A stretch of DNA of 19,468 nt from Anaeroglomus sp964550565 (GCA_964550565.1 CAZKAI010000081.1:1-19468); one strand, 5' to 3'. Shown: positions 8,238 through 15,240, numbered from the stretch's first letter. Notes: generated by a model from the sequence alone, not told the origin. Numbers and translations: made by a program.

Positions 8238-9493
8238 CGCAGCAGCCAGTAAAACACTTCCCGCAGCGAAGGCCGCTTGCCGTACATCAAAATCCCGGTC
8301 TTGAAAATCTTACCCGCCGCCCAGATCGCCACCAGCACCGACACCCCCAGCAGGGCCACACTCAGGACCACATCCATCACTGGCACATCGGATGTCGCCG
8401 ACAGCCGCAGCACCATCACCAGAGGCGTTACCGGCGGAATAAACGACAGCACCCGGGCAAATAATCCGTTGGGACTCTGCACGAGGTTAAACCACGAGAT
8501 CATCGGCAGCACGCACAGCATCACCATCGGCATCATCAGGCTCTGCGATTCTTTCAGCGTGTTGCAGATCGAGCCAATCCCCGCCATCGCCGCCCCGAAC
8601 AGCACAAATCCAAGGATATAATAAATCAGCAGATAAATCACCATCATGCCGCTGACATCGACCGTCAGCCCCTGCCATCGCGCCGTGCCATAGGCCGTTC
8701 CCGCCCACAGCCCCATCACCGCCAGCCCGATTCCCGACAACCCCAGAATCTTGCCGGCCATCATTTCAAAGGGGCTGACCGCCGACAGCATCATTTCGAT
8801 AATACGGGAGCTTTTCTCCTCGATAATACTGCTCAGAATATGCTGGCCGCTGATCATAATCCCCATGTAAATCATAAACATGAAGAAGAATGGAATCATC
8901 ATCCGCGTGACCATATTCGCTTCGTTTTGCACTTTCTGGTTATCAGCCGTTTCGCCGACTTCAATGCGTTCAATCGGCACACTGCGGATTTGATTGAGCA
9001 GTTTCGGGTCGATATTCTGCGTCCGGCAGCGCTGGTCGATAACCACCCCGCGTATCATATTTTCCGCCGTAAAGAAAATATCCGTATCCGACGGCTTGGG
9101 CTTATAGGTGAACAGCCGCACCTTGCCGCCGCCGGAAAAAACGCTCTCATCCATCAGGATATAGCCGTGAATCGTGTTCGAGCGCAATTGGGCCTTGCCG
9201 GCCTCTTCGGCCTGTCCGCCGCCGTCAACGGCTCGATACACAATCTGCCGCGAGGGATTGGATCGATTATAATCGTCAAACTGCTTTTTGATCGCTTCAG
9301 TCACCTGTCCGGATGAATCCGTGACGCCGATCACCAGCGGCGGACGCGGTCCGGCCGGACGCTTCATCAGGCGGGTCGTGAAAAACATAATACCGATCAT
9401 AATCACCGGCGTAATCAGCACACTGATTAAAAACGTCTTGGTTTTGATCATTTCCCCGAATTCACTGGCCGCAATCGTCAGAATCTTACGCAT
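8238..9493 (-). CDS. ABC-2 family permease (NatB-like), C-terminus cut by gap
   Basis: Membrane subunit of an ABC exporter in the NatB/YhaP type of the ABC-2 family. One N-terminal membrane helix (about 18-40, TFLISVLITPVIMIGIMFF) is followed by a soluble extracytoplasmic domain of about 160 residues, then five or six further helices. Diagnostic text includes IIEEKSSRIIEMMLSAVSPFEMMAGKILG and a final GILMYGKRPSLREVFYWLL, which normally lies within a few residues of the C-terminus, so little appears lost. A good ribosome-binding site (AGGAGG) precedes the ATG at 9493, and the gene overlaps the ATPase gene by 8 bp, so the two form one transporter. Homologues export sodium or other substrates; the substrate here is unknown. 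Confidence 0.88.
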
Positions 9494-10388
9494 GGTCGCC
9501 TCCTGCCAGACGGATGAAAATCTCGTGCAGCGAGGCCGTCTTCACCTCAAACCGGCGGATGCGTACCTTGCCGACTACCGCCCCCAGCAAATCCTGCGGG
9601 TCGTACCCATCCTTCAGATGCACCTCCATCAGATGGTCCCGCCGTTCAACGTGATCCGTCATCGGCAGCGTATCGAGCTGGCTCATATCCCCATCGGCCT
9701 CCAGCAGCACCGAATTGGATTGATACTGATTGCGAATCGCCCCCAGCGTGCCGTCCAGCACCTTCCTGCCCTTGTTAATCAATAGAATCGAGTCGCACAG
9801 CGTCTCGGCCTCGTGCATGTTGTGCGTGGAAAAAAGAATCGTCTTGCCCTCGCTTCGCATCTGGACAATCAGGTTCTTGAGCAGTTCATAATTCAGCGGG
9901 TCCAGCCCTGAAAACGGCTCATCGAGAATCAAAAGCGATGGGGCGTTGATGACGGTGACGGCAAATTGCAGCTTCTGGTGCATTCCCCGCGACAGGTCTT
10001 CGACTTTCTTATCCGCCCAGCCGGCCAACTCCACCCGCTCCAGCCATTGCGACACCTGCCGCCGGACCTCGCTGGCCGCAACCCCCTTGAGCGAGGCGAA
10101 ATACCCCAGCAGCTTTCGCACCTTCATTTTTCGGTACAGGCCGCGTTCTTCCGGCATATAGCCGATCTGATTGCGTATCTGCGGGCCGGTTCCGTTGCCA
10201 AAAAGCGTAATCGTCCCGCGGTCCGGCCGCAAAATATTGACAATCATCCGCAGCGTAGTGGTCTTGCCCGCCCCATTAGGCCCCAGAAATCCGTAAATGC
10301 AGCCCGCCTCAACCGCGGCACTCAACCCATCCACCGCACGAACCGCCCCGAACGACTTGTGCACATCCTGTAATTCAAGCGCAACCAT
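9486..10388 (-). CDS. ABC transporter ATP-binding protein (NatA-like)
   Basis: The ATPase partner of the downstream permease. Walker A GPNGAGKTT (36-44), signature LSRGM (132-136), Walker B LLILDEP (152-158) and the switch His in FSTHNMHEAE are all present. IGYMPEERGLY at the Q-loop is typical of the NatA/YhaQ subgroup. A domain of about 80 residues follows the ATPase core and ends in FEVKTASLHEIFIRLAGG, also usual for this subgroup. I chose the ATG at 10388 because AGAAGGA lies five bases upstream and the protein begins at the usual ALELQDVHKSFG; the frame is open further upstream but that part overlaps the promoter. The length is 300 residues. Confidence 0.92.
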   Translation of the reverse strand: MVALELQDVHKSFGAVRAVDGLSAAVEAGCIYGFLGPNGAGKTTTLRMIVNILRPDRGTITLFGNGTGPQIRNQIGYMPEERGLYRKMKVRKLLGYFASLKGVAASEVRRQVSQWLERVELAGWADKKVEDLSRGMHQKLQFAVTVINAPSLLILDEPFSGLDPLNYELLKNLIVQMRSEGKTILFSTHNMHEAETLCDSILLINKGRKVLDGTLGAIRNQYQSNSVLLEADGDMSQLDTLPMTDHVERRDHLMEVHLKDGYDPQDLLGAVVGKVRIRRFEVKTASLHEIFIRLAGGDHA

Positions 10389-10424
10389 AGCATTCCTTCT
10401 AAATAATAGACATTTGTTGTCCCT

Positions 10425-10452
10425 ATCATAGCGATTCAAAAAGCCCTGTCAA
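10425..10452 (-). promoter_or_regulatory. Strong sigma-70-type promoter of the ABC operon
   Basis: On the minus strand TTGACA (10452-10447) and TATGAT (10430-10425) are separated by 16 bp, so the -35 box is a perfect match and the -10 box matches at five of six positions. The predicted transcript would start about 30 bases before the ATG at 10388. This placement supports 10388 over the longer upstream reading. Confidence 0.7.
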
Positions 10453-10494
10453 CCGCCTTGTTTGCATTATTCTCTGCGCGATGATCCTCCTGAC

Positions 10495-10556
10495 GTAGCC
10501 GAAGCATCCCTGCTTCGGTTTTTCTGACTCCCACTGAAGCTGGAAACTTCAGCTAC
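10495..10556. repeat. Compact double-hairpin palindromic element (REP/MITE-like)
   Basis: This 62-bp element has outer arms GTAGCCGAAG and CTTCAGCTAC, complementary at 9 of 10 positions. Inside are a perfect 8-bp hairpin (CCGAAGCA, loop TCCC, TGCTTCGG) and a second hairpin (CTGAAG, 7-base loop, CTTCAG). All four arms are versions of the same sequence. It lies in the intergenic stretch between the ABC operon and the AT-rich genes and codes for nothing visible. The T5 after the first hairpin would also suit a plus-strand terminator, but no plus-strand gene ends here. Confidence 0.6.
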
Positions 10557-10646
10557 ACTTCAATCTGCCGTCTCATAACATAGTCGAAGCTTATATACAT
10601 GCAATGCTGTTTAATCGAAGTGTGGTAATTTGCTCAACAAAGGTAC

Positions 10647-10666
10647 GGGCGACCCGCAGGTCGCCC
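10647..10666. repeat. Perfect 8-bp GC-rich hairpin after the 151-residue gene
   Basis: GGGCGACC, loop CGCA, GGTCGCCC. Looser complementary arms (CAACAA at 10635-10640 and TTGTT at 10675-10679) extend it outward. It lies 20 bp beyond the stop codon of the minus-strand gene and could stop or stabilise that transcript. There is no clear T-run, so a standard intrinsic terminator is not shown; it could be a REP-type repeat. Confidence 0.5.
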
Positions 10667-10685
10667 CGGGATAGTTGTTCAATCG

Positions 10686-11141
10686 TTATTTGAAATGCTC
10701 CATCAGCTTTACAAATATCGATATCTTGAAGGCCCAGGTTCCCAGTGCAACCGTCAAAAAAACGACAAACCAGACCCCAAGGATAATAAATGCCGCCCGT
10801 GATCCCCACCTGGAAAACTTTCTGAGATCAGGGTCATCCACCTTTTCTAATGCCGACTGAGCATCAAGTCGGTCTTTTAAATCCAGACTTTTGTCTTGCC
10901 TTCTATTCCATGATATTGGATATCTTTTTCTTAATATCCATGTCTGAAAAATCGCGAAAAAGAGTGTAAGAAGCATGATAAAAAATAAAGCAATCGAAAA
11001 ACTTGTAAGTCCCCAAAACACCAATCCACGATTCACTGATAAGCCTGCCGTCAATAGAATCGCAAGAATAACAGCCCCAGCCATTCCGGAGAGGACAAGA
11101 CCCCAAAAACGATCTGGATTTCTTAGGAATTTTTTAGCCAT
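10686..11141 (-). CDS. Hypothetical small membrane protein, 3 transmembrane segments
   Basis: I do not recognise this 151-residue protein. Three hydrophobic segments are visible (about 12-34, 40-68 and 115-140), with a charged loop between the second and third (RKRYPISWNRRQDKSLDLKDRL). The DNA is clearly more AT-rich than the flanking genes. The start codon is preceded four bases earlier by the TAA of the short conserved leader ORF, and there is no good ribosome-binding site at normal spacing, so translation may depend on coupling to the leader. It lies 74 bp downstream of the 271-residue membrane gene and is probably in the same transcript. Confidence 0.65.
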   Translation of the reverse strand: MAKKFLRNPDRFWGLVLSGMAGAVILAILLTAGLSVNRGLVFWGLTSFSIALFFIMLLTLFFAIFQTWILRKRYPISWNRRQDKSLDLKDRLDAQSALEKVDDPDLRKFSRWGSRAAFIILGVWFVVFLTVALGTWAFKISIFVKLMEHFK

Positions 11142-11145
11142 GCTT

Positions 11146-11205
11146 TTATTTCAATCCTGCCGGAGCCAATGCCCCATTCCCTGTTTTATTTGATCGCCGC
11201 AACAT
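11146..11205 (-). CDS. Short leader ORF, copy A (19 codons)
   Basis: Encodes MLRRSNKTGNGALAPAGLK and stops with TAA four bases before the ATG of the 151-residue gene. The first 16 residues are identical to those of copy B (12028-12090), although four third codon positions differ. No convincing ribosome-binding site precedes its ATG. It could be a real coupled leader peptide, or the coding sense could be a coincidence of a conserved RNA leader. Confidence 0.4.
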   Translation of the reverse strand: MLRRSNKTGNGALAPAGLK

Positions 11206-11216
11206 AACTGATAATT
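11158..11216 (-). repeat. 59-bp duplicated leader, copy A
   Basis: Aligns without gaps to 12043-12101 at 53 of 59 positions; all six differences are transitions. Similarity stops sharply at both ends, and the genes that follow the two copies are unrelated. Confidence 0.85.
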
Positions 11217-12031
11217 TATTTTTGCAGCTTTTGCCGCTCATTCATATAAAATTCGTGCAATTCATTCTCTAATTTTTTGATTTTATTCTCCTTTTTCAGC
11301 CTCCCACTGTTCTCGTCAAGAAATAGATCGTATCGATAAAAAATGGCTAAATATAATATGGATAGTAGGATGTTCACCGATAATTGAACTGTAAAATCTA
11401 CATGGAGTTGATTGCTGATGTAATCTACAAGTAAATATGAAAAAAATGACAAAATTACAGCAATGTTAAATTTCATTGATCGAATAAATATGTTTTTTAA
11501 ATCAGGGGATTCTGTTTGTTCTAATTTTGTCAGATAGTGTGCAGTAAAACTATATAGAATAATAAAACCAGAAAAGATCAACACTGAACGGCTATAGAGA
11601 TACATCATATTTTGAGATTCAGGAAAAGGCATCCATAAATACTTTAAAAACGGCAAGCATAGATAAGCAGGAATCAAAATGACAAAAAAATGCTGTTTCC
11701 AATTCTGTGCCTTTAAAAGCAGAAACAAAAACAATATTGCGCCCAACATTATACTCCAGAAGTATTTGCCCCACACAAAGTAAGCTAATACCGAGAAGAT
11801 CAAAGCAAATGGAACAGCGAAAAGAGCCCTTTTAAATAATTCGGATAAGTTGGATTTCCATGCATAAAGGACATGTCCCAGTAAATAAATCCCTACAATA
11901 CAGGCACCAGACCTGTAATATATCGGATTATTTACACCGGGTGGATGGACCGTTATTTTGATAATAATATTTACTGCAACAATAGCGATAACAAGAATGA
12001 TATAACTTTTGAGAGAGTCGGTATTTTTCAT
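11216..12031 (-). CDS. Hypothetical polytopic membrane protein with charged C-terminal helix
   Basis: I do not recognise this 271-residue protein. It shows about eight hydrophobic segments, for example SYIILVIAIVAVNIII near the N-terminus and SIMLGAILFLFLLL in the middle. It ends in a charged, probably coiled-coil cytoplasmic tail with KKENKIKKLENELHEFY. Codon use is strikingly AT-rich compared with its neighbours, suggesting acquired DNA. I chose the ATG at 12031 because it overlaps the TGA of the leader ORF (ATGA), the same arrangement seen before the next gene. An in-frame ATG at 12043 would add four residues (MGKD). A near-consensus promoter lies upstream of the leader. Confidence 0.65.
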   Translation of the reverse strand: MKNTDSLKSYIILVIAIVAVNIIIKITVHPPGVNNPIYYRSGACIVGIYLLGHVLYAWKSNLSELFKRALFAVPFALIFSVLAYFVWGKYFWSIMLGAILFLFLLLKAQNWKQHFFVILIPAYLCLPFLKYLWMPFPESQNMMYLYSRSVLIFSGFIILYSFTAHYLTKLEQTESPDLKNIFIRSMKFNIAVILSFFSYLLVDYISNQLHVDFTVQLSVNILLSILYLAIFYRYDLFLDENSGRLKKENKIKKLENELHEFYMNERQKLQK

Positions 12032-12090
12032 GTCTTTACCCATGCCGGAGCCAACGCTCCATTTCCTGTTTTATTTGACCGCCGCAACAT
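12028..12090 (-). CDS. Short leader ORF, copy B (20 codons)
   Basis: Encodes MLRRSNKTGNGALAPAWVKT and ends in TGA that overlaps the ATG of the 271-residue membrane gene by the ATGA arrangement. The ATG lies only about 7-10 bases after the likely transcription start of the promoter at 12104-12133, so it would be nearly leaderless. Residues 1-16 are the same as in copy A with only silent changes. Candidate coupled leader peptide. Confidence 0.4.
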   Translation of the reverse strand: MLRRSNKTGNGALAPAWVKT

Positions 12091-12101
12091 AACCGATGAT
12101 T
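12043..12101 (-). repeat. 59-bp duplicated leader, copy B
   Basis: Second copy of the element at 11158-11216, at the head of the AT-rich operon. Its upstream end falls close to the predicted transcription start, so the conserved unit corresponds to the transcribed leader rather than to the promoter. Confidence 0.85.
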
Positions 12102-12103
12102 CC

Positions 12104-12133
12104 ATATTACCCGAACTCCACCGAAAATGTCAA
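12104..12133 (-). promoter_or_regulatory. Candidate sigma-70 promoter of the AT-rich operon
   Basis: On the minus strand a perfect TTGACA (12133-12128) is followed after 18 bp by TAATAT (12109-12104). This places the transcription start around 12097-12100, at the edge of the 59-bp leader. Confidence 0.5.
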
Positions 12134-12191
12134 CAATATTATGTTTCCCCTTAGGCCGATAACCCCAAAATTAAACCTTTACTTTTCCCGA

Positions 12192-12219
12192 TAAAACGTC
12201 TATTGTTTGGGACGTTTTA
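12192..12219. repeat. Perfect 9-bp inverted repeat, 10-base loop
   Basis: TAAAACGTC (12192-12200) and GACGTTTTA (12211-12219) are perfectly complementary around a 10-base spacer. It lies between the divergent AT-rich operon and the CPBP gene. It could be an operator, a weak terminator or part of a mobile-element end; nothing decides. Confidence 0.45.
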
Positions 12220-12234
12220 GAGCGATTCGATTTG

Positions 12235-12303
12235 TCATGCCCGCGAAAGCGGGTATCCAGATTTAAGCGTTCACGCTCTGGATGCCCTCTTGTGAGGGTA
12301 TGA
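12235..12303. repeat. Three-armed palindromic repeat (REP-like)
   Basis: Outer arms TCAT and ATGA enclose three hairpins: CCCGC-GAAA-GCGGG (12240-12253), ATCCAGA pairing with TCTGGAT (12255-12283, with an inner GCG-TTCA-CGC), and CCCTC-TTGT-GAGGG (12285-12298). The sequence GCCCGCGAAAGCGGGTATCC resembles the palindromic intergenic repeats with this core that recur in many bacterial genomes. No gene is visible in 12104-12388 apart from these repeats. Confidence 0.6.
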
Positions 12304-12388
12304 ATGCTGTAACCACTTGTATATAAAATGTGTTATGGCTTTTTTTAATGTTTGGCCCACGTGAGTCAGGATTAGACAAGGATGTCCG

Positions 12389-13173
12389 ATGGCAGGCCGC
12401 AAGCATAAGACAAAACGCTCCACCGGCCAACTGGTTTCGTTCCTTCCAAATTCGTATCTGGATCGAACCAGCAGGCCGGTCTATGCGCTGATGTACCTGC
12501 TGGGCTTCCTGCTGCTTTATGAAGTCGGAACCTTTTATATTCACCCGGACGTCCTGTCCCAGAGTCTCTATCAGCCGCAGCTTCGCGTCGTGGCGTTTGT
12601 CTGGGTACAGAACCTGCTCGAATACGTCGGTTTTTCTCAGCGGATGACCTGGATTGCCCCACCCTTTGTCGTGATGATTATCCTGCTGTGGCTGCAAATC
12701 ACCAGCGGCACCAAATGGCAGGTCCGCGTCAGCGATTTTGTGCCGATGACCATCGAGTGTGTCCTGCTGTCGATTCCACTGATTGTGCTCAGTCTGGCGA
12801 TGAATCGTCCGGCCGCTGTCCCGGAACAGCCCGCCGCGGCGCTCTCTATGCCGCTGATTGCCTGTGCGGCTCAACCTGCCGCCCAGGGCCCGGGCCTGTG
12901 GGGGGATATTGTTACGGGAATCGGTGCGGGAATTTACGAGGAACTGGTCTTCCGCCTGTTTCTGATCTGCCTGCTGATGATTCTGTTTCAGGATTTGCTG
13001 GGATTGAAAAAAGATATGGCGGTGATTATTTCCGTCCTGATTTCCGCAATTCTGTTCAGCGTGCATCACCATTTTTTCTATGTCAACGGCCATTTCGGGC
13101 AGGGCGAGCCGTTTGTCTGGATCACGTTTATCTTCCGGATGATGGCCGGGATTTATTTTGCGGTGATTTTTGC
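12389..13173 (+). CDS. CPBP-family intramembrane metalloprotease, C-terminus cut by gap
   Basis: Membrane protein of the CPBP (CAAX protease and bacteriocin-processing, Abi) family. Motif 1 EExxxR appears as YEELVFR (Glu184, Glu185, Arg189). Motif 2 FxxxH appears as FSVHHH (Phe223, His226-228). Motif 3 and the end of the protein would fall in or after the N gap. About 261 residues remain, with several membrane helices; a 30-residue stretch rich in Pro and Ala (about 140-170) precedes motif 1. AAGGA at good spacing supports the ATG at 12389. Members act as membrane proteases or scaffolds in protein maturation or bacteriocin immunity; the role here is unknown. It is convergent with the sigma-factor operon across the gap. 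Confidence 0.82.
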
Positions 13174-13273
13174 NNNNNNNNNNNNNNNNNNNNNNNNNNN
13201 NNNNNNNNNNNNNNNNNNNNNNNNNNNNNNNNNNNNNNNNNNNNNNNNNNNNNNNNNNNNNNNNNNNNNNNNN
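13174..13273. other. Assembly gap (100 N)
   Basis: Exactly 100 N, a scaffold placeholder of unknown true length. It removes the 3' ends of the CPBP gene (plus strand) and the zinc-finger gene (minus strand). Reading frames drawn through it are not meaningful. Confidence 0.99.
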
Positions 13274-13401
13274 GCTGTCAGATGATGAGCAAACTGACGA
13301 CAGCGGGCACATCGCCGCAAATGCCGCAGCACCGGGGCCGAAACCGCTTTCTGTTCATCCGCCGCCGCGGACAGCTTCCATTGATAATATGTACATAGCA
13401 T
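13274..13401 (-). CDS. Putative zinc-finger anti-sigma-like protein, C-terminus cut by gap
   Basis: Only the first 42 residues are visible, starting MLCTYYQWKLSAAADEQ. They contain the HxxxCxxC zinc-binding pattern HLRRCARC (zf-HC2 style) that marks many anti-sigma factors of ECF sigma factors. GTAGGG seven bases before the ATG at 13401 supports the start. It follows the sigma-factor gene by 16 bp on the same strand, the usual position of a cognate anti-sigma factor. Any membrane segment would lie in the gap, so it could equally be a cytoplasmic regulator. Confidence 0.6.
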
Positions 13402-13417
13402 GTTTAATACCCTACTT

Positions 13418-14122
13418 TCAATTTGTACGTTCGTCGCGGCTAAGTACGGCAGCATCAACCACTGGCTGCTTTTGGCTGCGGCAAAATGATACCCGTTGGG
13501 TACGCTGAACTTTCGCTTTTTGAAATTGTACCGCTGGGCTGACATCATCAATGTCCGCATTCCTGCCGGGCGATTCCGCCAGTTGCCGGACCAGTTTCTT
13601 TCTGGCCCGAAACAGCAGCACCTTAACATGAATCCCATGCAGCCCCATGACCTCGGCAATCTGCCGCACCGACAAATCGCCCAGGTATCGCAGTTCCATC
13701 GCCTGCTGCTGGGCCGGGGGCAGTTGCCGCACCGCTGCCCACAGGCTGTCGCGCTGTTCCTGCTGACCCGCCGCCTGTTCGGTTGGCGACGGGTCACAGA
13801 AATCCTCCGGAAGAGCCGCACTGGGCGTATGGTTGTTCTTACGGTAATGATTGGCCGCCAGCCGCCAGGCAATCGTAAAAATCCATGTCGAAAACGACTG
13901 CTCCGTATCAAACTCGGCCAGATGCCGATACACCCGCAGGAATGTCTCCTGCAGCAGATCTTCGGCATCCTGCCGGCAGCCGGTCCGCTGATACAGAAAC
14001 CGGAACAGCCGCGGCGAATACACCTGCACAAGCTGCGCAAAGCTGTCCGTGCAGCCGGTCTGGGCTGCACGGATCAGGTCATTGCTTAAGGCTGTGTCAG
14101 AAGTTGTGTGTAAACTGGCCAT
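13418..14122 (-). CDS. ECF-family RNA polymerase sigma factor
   Basis: Alternative sigma factor of 234 residues. Region 2 (about 27-95) includes DAEDLLQETFLRVYRHLAEFD and FSTWIFTIAWRLAANHYR, the core-binding and -10-recognition helices. Region 4 (about 125-178) includes LPPAQQQAMELRYLGDLSVRQIAEVMG, the -35-recognition helix-turn-helix. About 50 residues after region 4 do not resemble a standard sigma domain (183-234, rich in Gln, Lys and Arg). The start at 14122 is the first ATG; an upstream TTG at 14143 is possible. It lies 27 bp after the secreted-protein gene and 16 bp before the zinc-finger gene, so all three probably form one operon that it may itself control. Confidence 0.9.
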   Translation of the reverse strand: MASLHTTSDTALSNDLIRAAQTGCTDSFAQLVQVYSPRLFRFLYQRTGCRQDAEDLLQETFLRVYRHLAEFDTEQSFSTWIFTIAWRLAANHYRKNNHTPSAALPEDFCDPSPTEQAAGQQEQRDSLWAAVRQLPPAQQQAMELRYLGDLSVRQIAEVMGLHGIHVKVLLFRARKKLVRQLAESPGRNADIDDVSPAVQFQKAKVQRTQRVSFCRSQKQPVVDAAVLSRDERTN

Positions 14123-14149
14123 ACGGGCTGCCGCGATACACAATCAGAT

Positions 14150-15097
14150 TTACTGGGACACCTTGCTATTATTTGCCTGTTCAAGCTGTTTGATCAGGGC
14201 GATCAGGTCCTTGCTGTCCCAGTTGCATTGCACACGCACCACATCGTCCGTGCAATTCAGGTTAACGGCGCTGATAAGCTGGTCCAGCTTCGGATTTTTA
14301 TCTGCAACTGAAAGCGAAGCCATCGCCAGCATCCCCTGGACAAACTGCTGAATCTTGGTCGCCTCTGCGGCGTTGCGGGCTTGCAGCAGAATATCGACAT
14401 ATGACGCATTATTTTTTTCGCCGAACAACATAGCGATGCGGTTGGTCTGCTGCAGAATCGCTGCTTCCTGAATCCCGTTGACGGTCTCACCGGTCTTTTC
14501 GGCAAACAGCGATACCATTACGCCATGTGACCCTTCGGCGAACTGGTTGAACATCGCATTGCCGGCGGCGTTGGCATGTTTGCCGTCCAGCACATCCAGA
14601 CTCTGCTGAAGCGTTTCTTTGCCCATTCCCATCAGCAGCGTTGTGGGATTGTAGAAGCAGCCGTACTGCCGCGGGCCATCCGGGCCTTTCTTGTCGTCAA
14701 TCCAGCTATGAATCGTATAGGTGCCGTATTCGCTTTTTTCATAATACGGATTCATCCCCACCATGGCAATCAGCGTCGCCGGGTTGCAGGTCCCGCGGAT
14801 GATCGCTGCGGCCTTCTGCGGGTCTTTATCCTGGCCGAACAGGGTTACGCACTGGATGTCATTAATGGGGTGGAAGGAAAACACCTTCGCAAAGTTATCC
14901 AGCTTGCCAACGACTCCCCGGGCTGTCAGTTCATTGATAATCTCTTTGCCCAGCACGCTCTGACGGAATTGATCCACATCCAGATGCACCGTCCAGGTCG
15001 CTTCTTTCATCACTTTGGTCTTATCCAGCGGTGTCGCAAACACCATCGACGACATGACCATGGACGCAATACATAATCCTAATACCATTCGTTTCAT
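14150..15097 (-). CDS. Hypothetical secreted protein, first gene of the sigma-factor operon
   Basis: I do not recognise this 315-residue protein. It has a clear Sec signal peptide (1-21, ending SSMVFA, then TPLDK) and no later membrane segment, so it should be periplasmic or exported. The mature part begins with WTVHLDVDQFRQS and has a mixed alpha/beta look. AAGGAG upstream of the ATG at 15097 gives a firm start. It is the first gene before an ECF sigma factor and a zinc-finger protein, so it may be a target or sensor of that system. It resembles in layout the secreted proteins found next to sigma factors in planctomycetes, but no function can be assigned. Confidence 0.75.
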   Translation of the reverse strand: MKRMVLGLCIASMVMSSMVFATPLDKTKVMKEATWTVHLDVDQFRQSVLGKEIINELTARGVVGKLDNFAKVFSFHPINDIQCVTLFGQDKDPQKAAAIIRGTCNPATLIAMVGMNPYYEKSEYGTYTIHSWIDDKKGPDGPRQYGCFYNPTTLLMGMGKETLQQSLDVLDGKHANAAGNAMFNQFAEGSHGVMVSLFAEKTGETVNGIQEAAILQQTNRIAMLFGEKNNASYVDILLQARNAAEATKIQQFVQGMLAMASLSVADKNPKLDQLISAVNLNCTDDVVRVQCNWDSKDLIALIKQLEQANNSKVSQ

Positions 15098-15160
15098 ACC
15101 ATGTACTCCTTAATTCTCGTGTCTTGTTTGATTGTTATGGGCCCGAACCTACACTATGTA

Positions 15161-15186
15161 ATACCCAAACCCCGCCCAAAGGTTAC
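15161..15186 (-). promoter_or_regulatory. Candidate ECF-type promoter
   Basis: On the minus strand GTAACC (15186-15181) is a typical -35 element of ECF sigma factors. It lies 17 bp from TATTAC, and about 65 bases before the start of the secreted-protein gene. It could let the sigma factor control its own operon. The -10 part is not a clean ECF match. Confidence 0.3.
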
Positions 15187-15240
15187 ACAATTTGCCCTCG
15201 AAATCCTTTACGACCCGGGATAGCGGCTGGTCATGACCAT

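Noticed and set aside
11142..12133. Integron cassette array with attC sites
   Set aside because: The repeated leaders contain GTTATG, but no paired R/L core sites or long attC hairpin could be drawn, and no integrase is in the window. A cassette-like arrangement remains only an analogy.
10440..12388. CRISPR array or tRNA gene in the repeat-rich intergenic regions
   Set aside because: No regularly spaced direct repeats with unique spacers. The cloverleaf-like element at 12235 lacks the T-arm sequence and anticodon-arm dimensions of a tRNA.
12263..13312. Minus-strand frame opposite the CPBP gene through the gap
   Set aside because: Low-complexity Gln/His/Asn-rich translation opposite a gene with clear family motifs; it depends on N being read as open.
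13153..14070. 305-codon minus-strand frame running through the second gap
   Set aside because: It joins an out-of-frame shadow of the sigma factor to the real start of the zinc-finger gene and is held open by N. Only 13274-13401 is kept.
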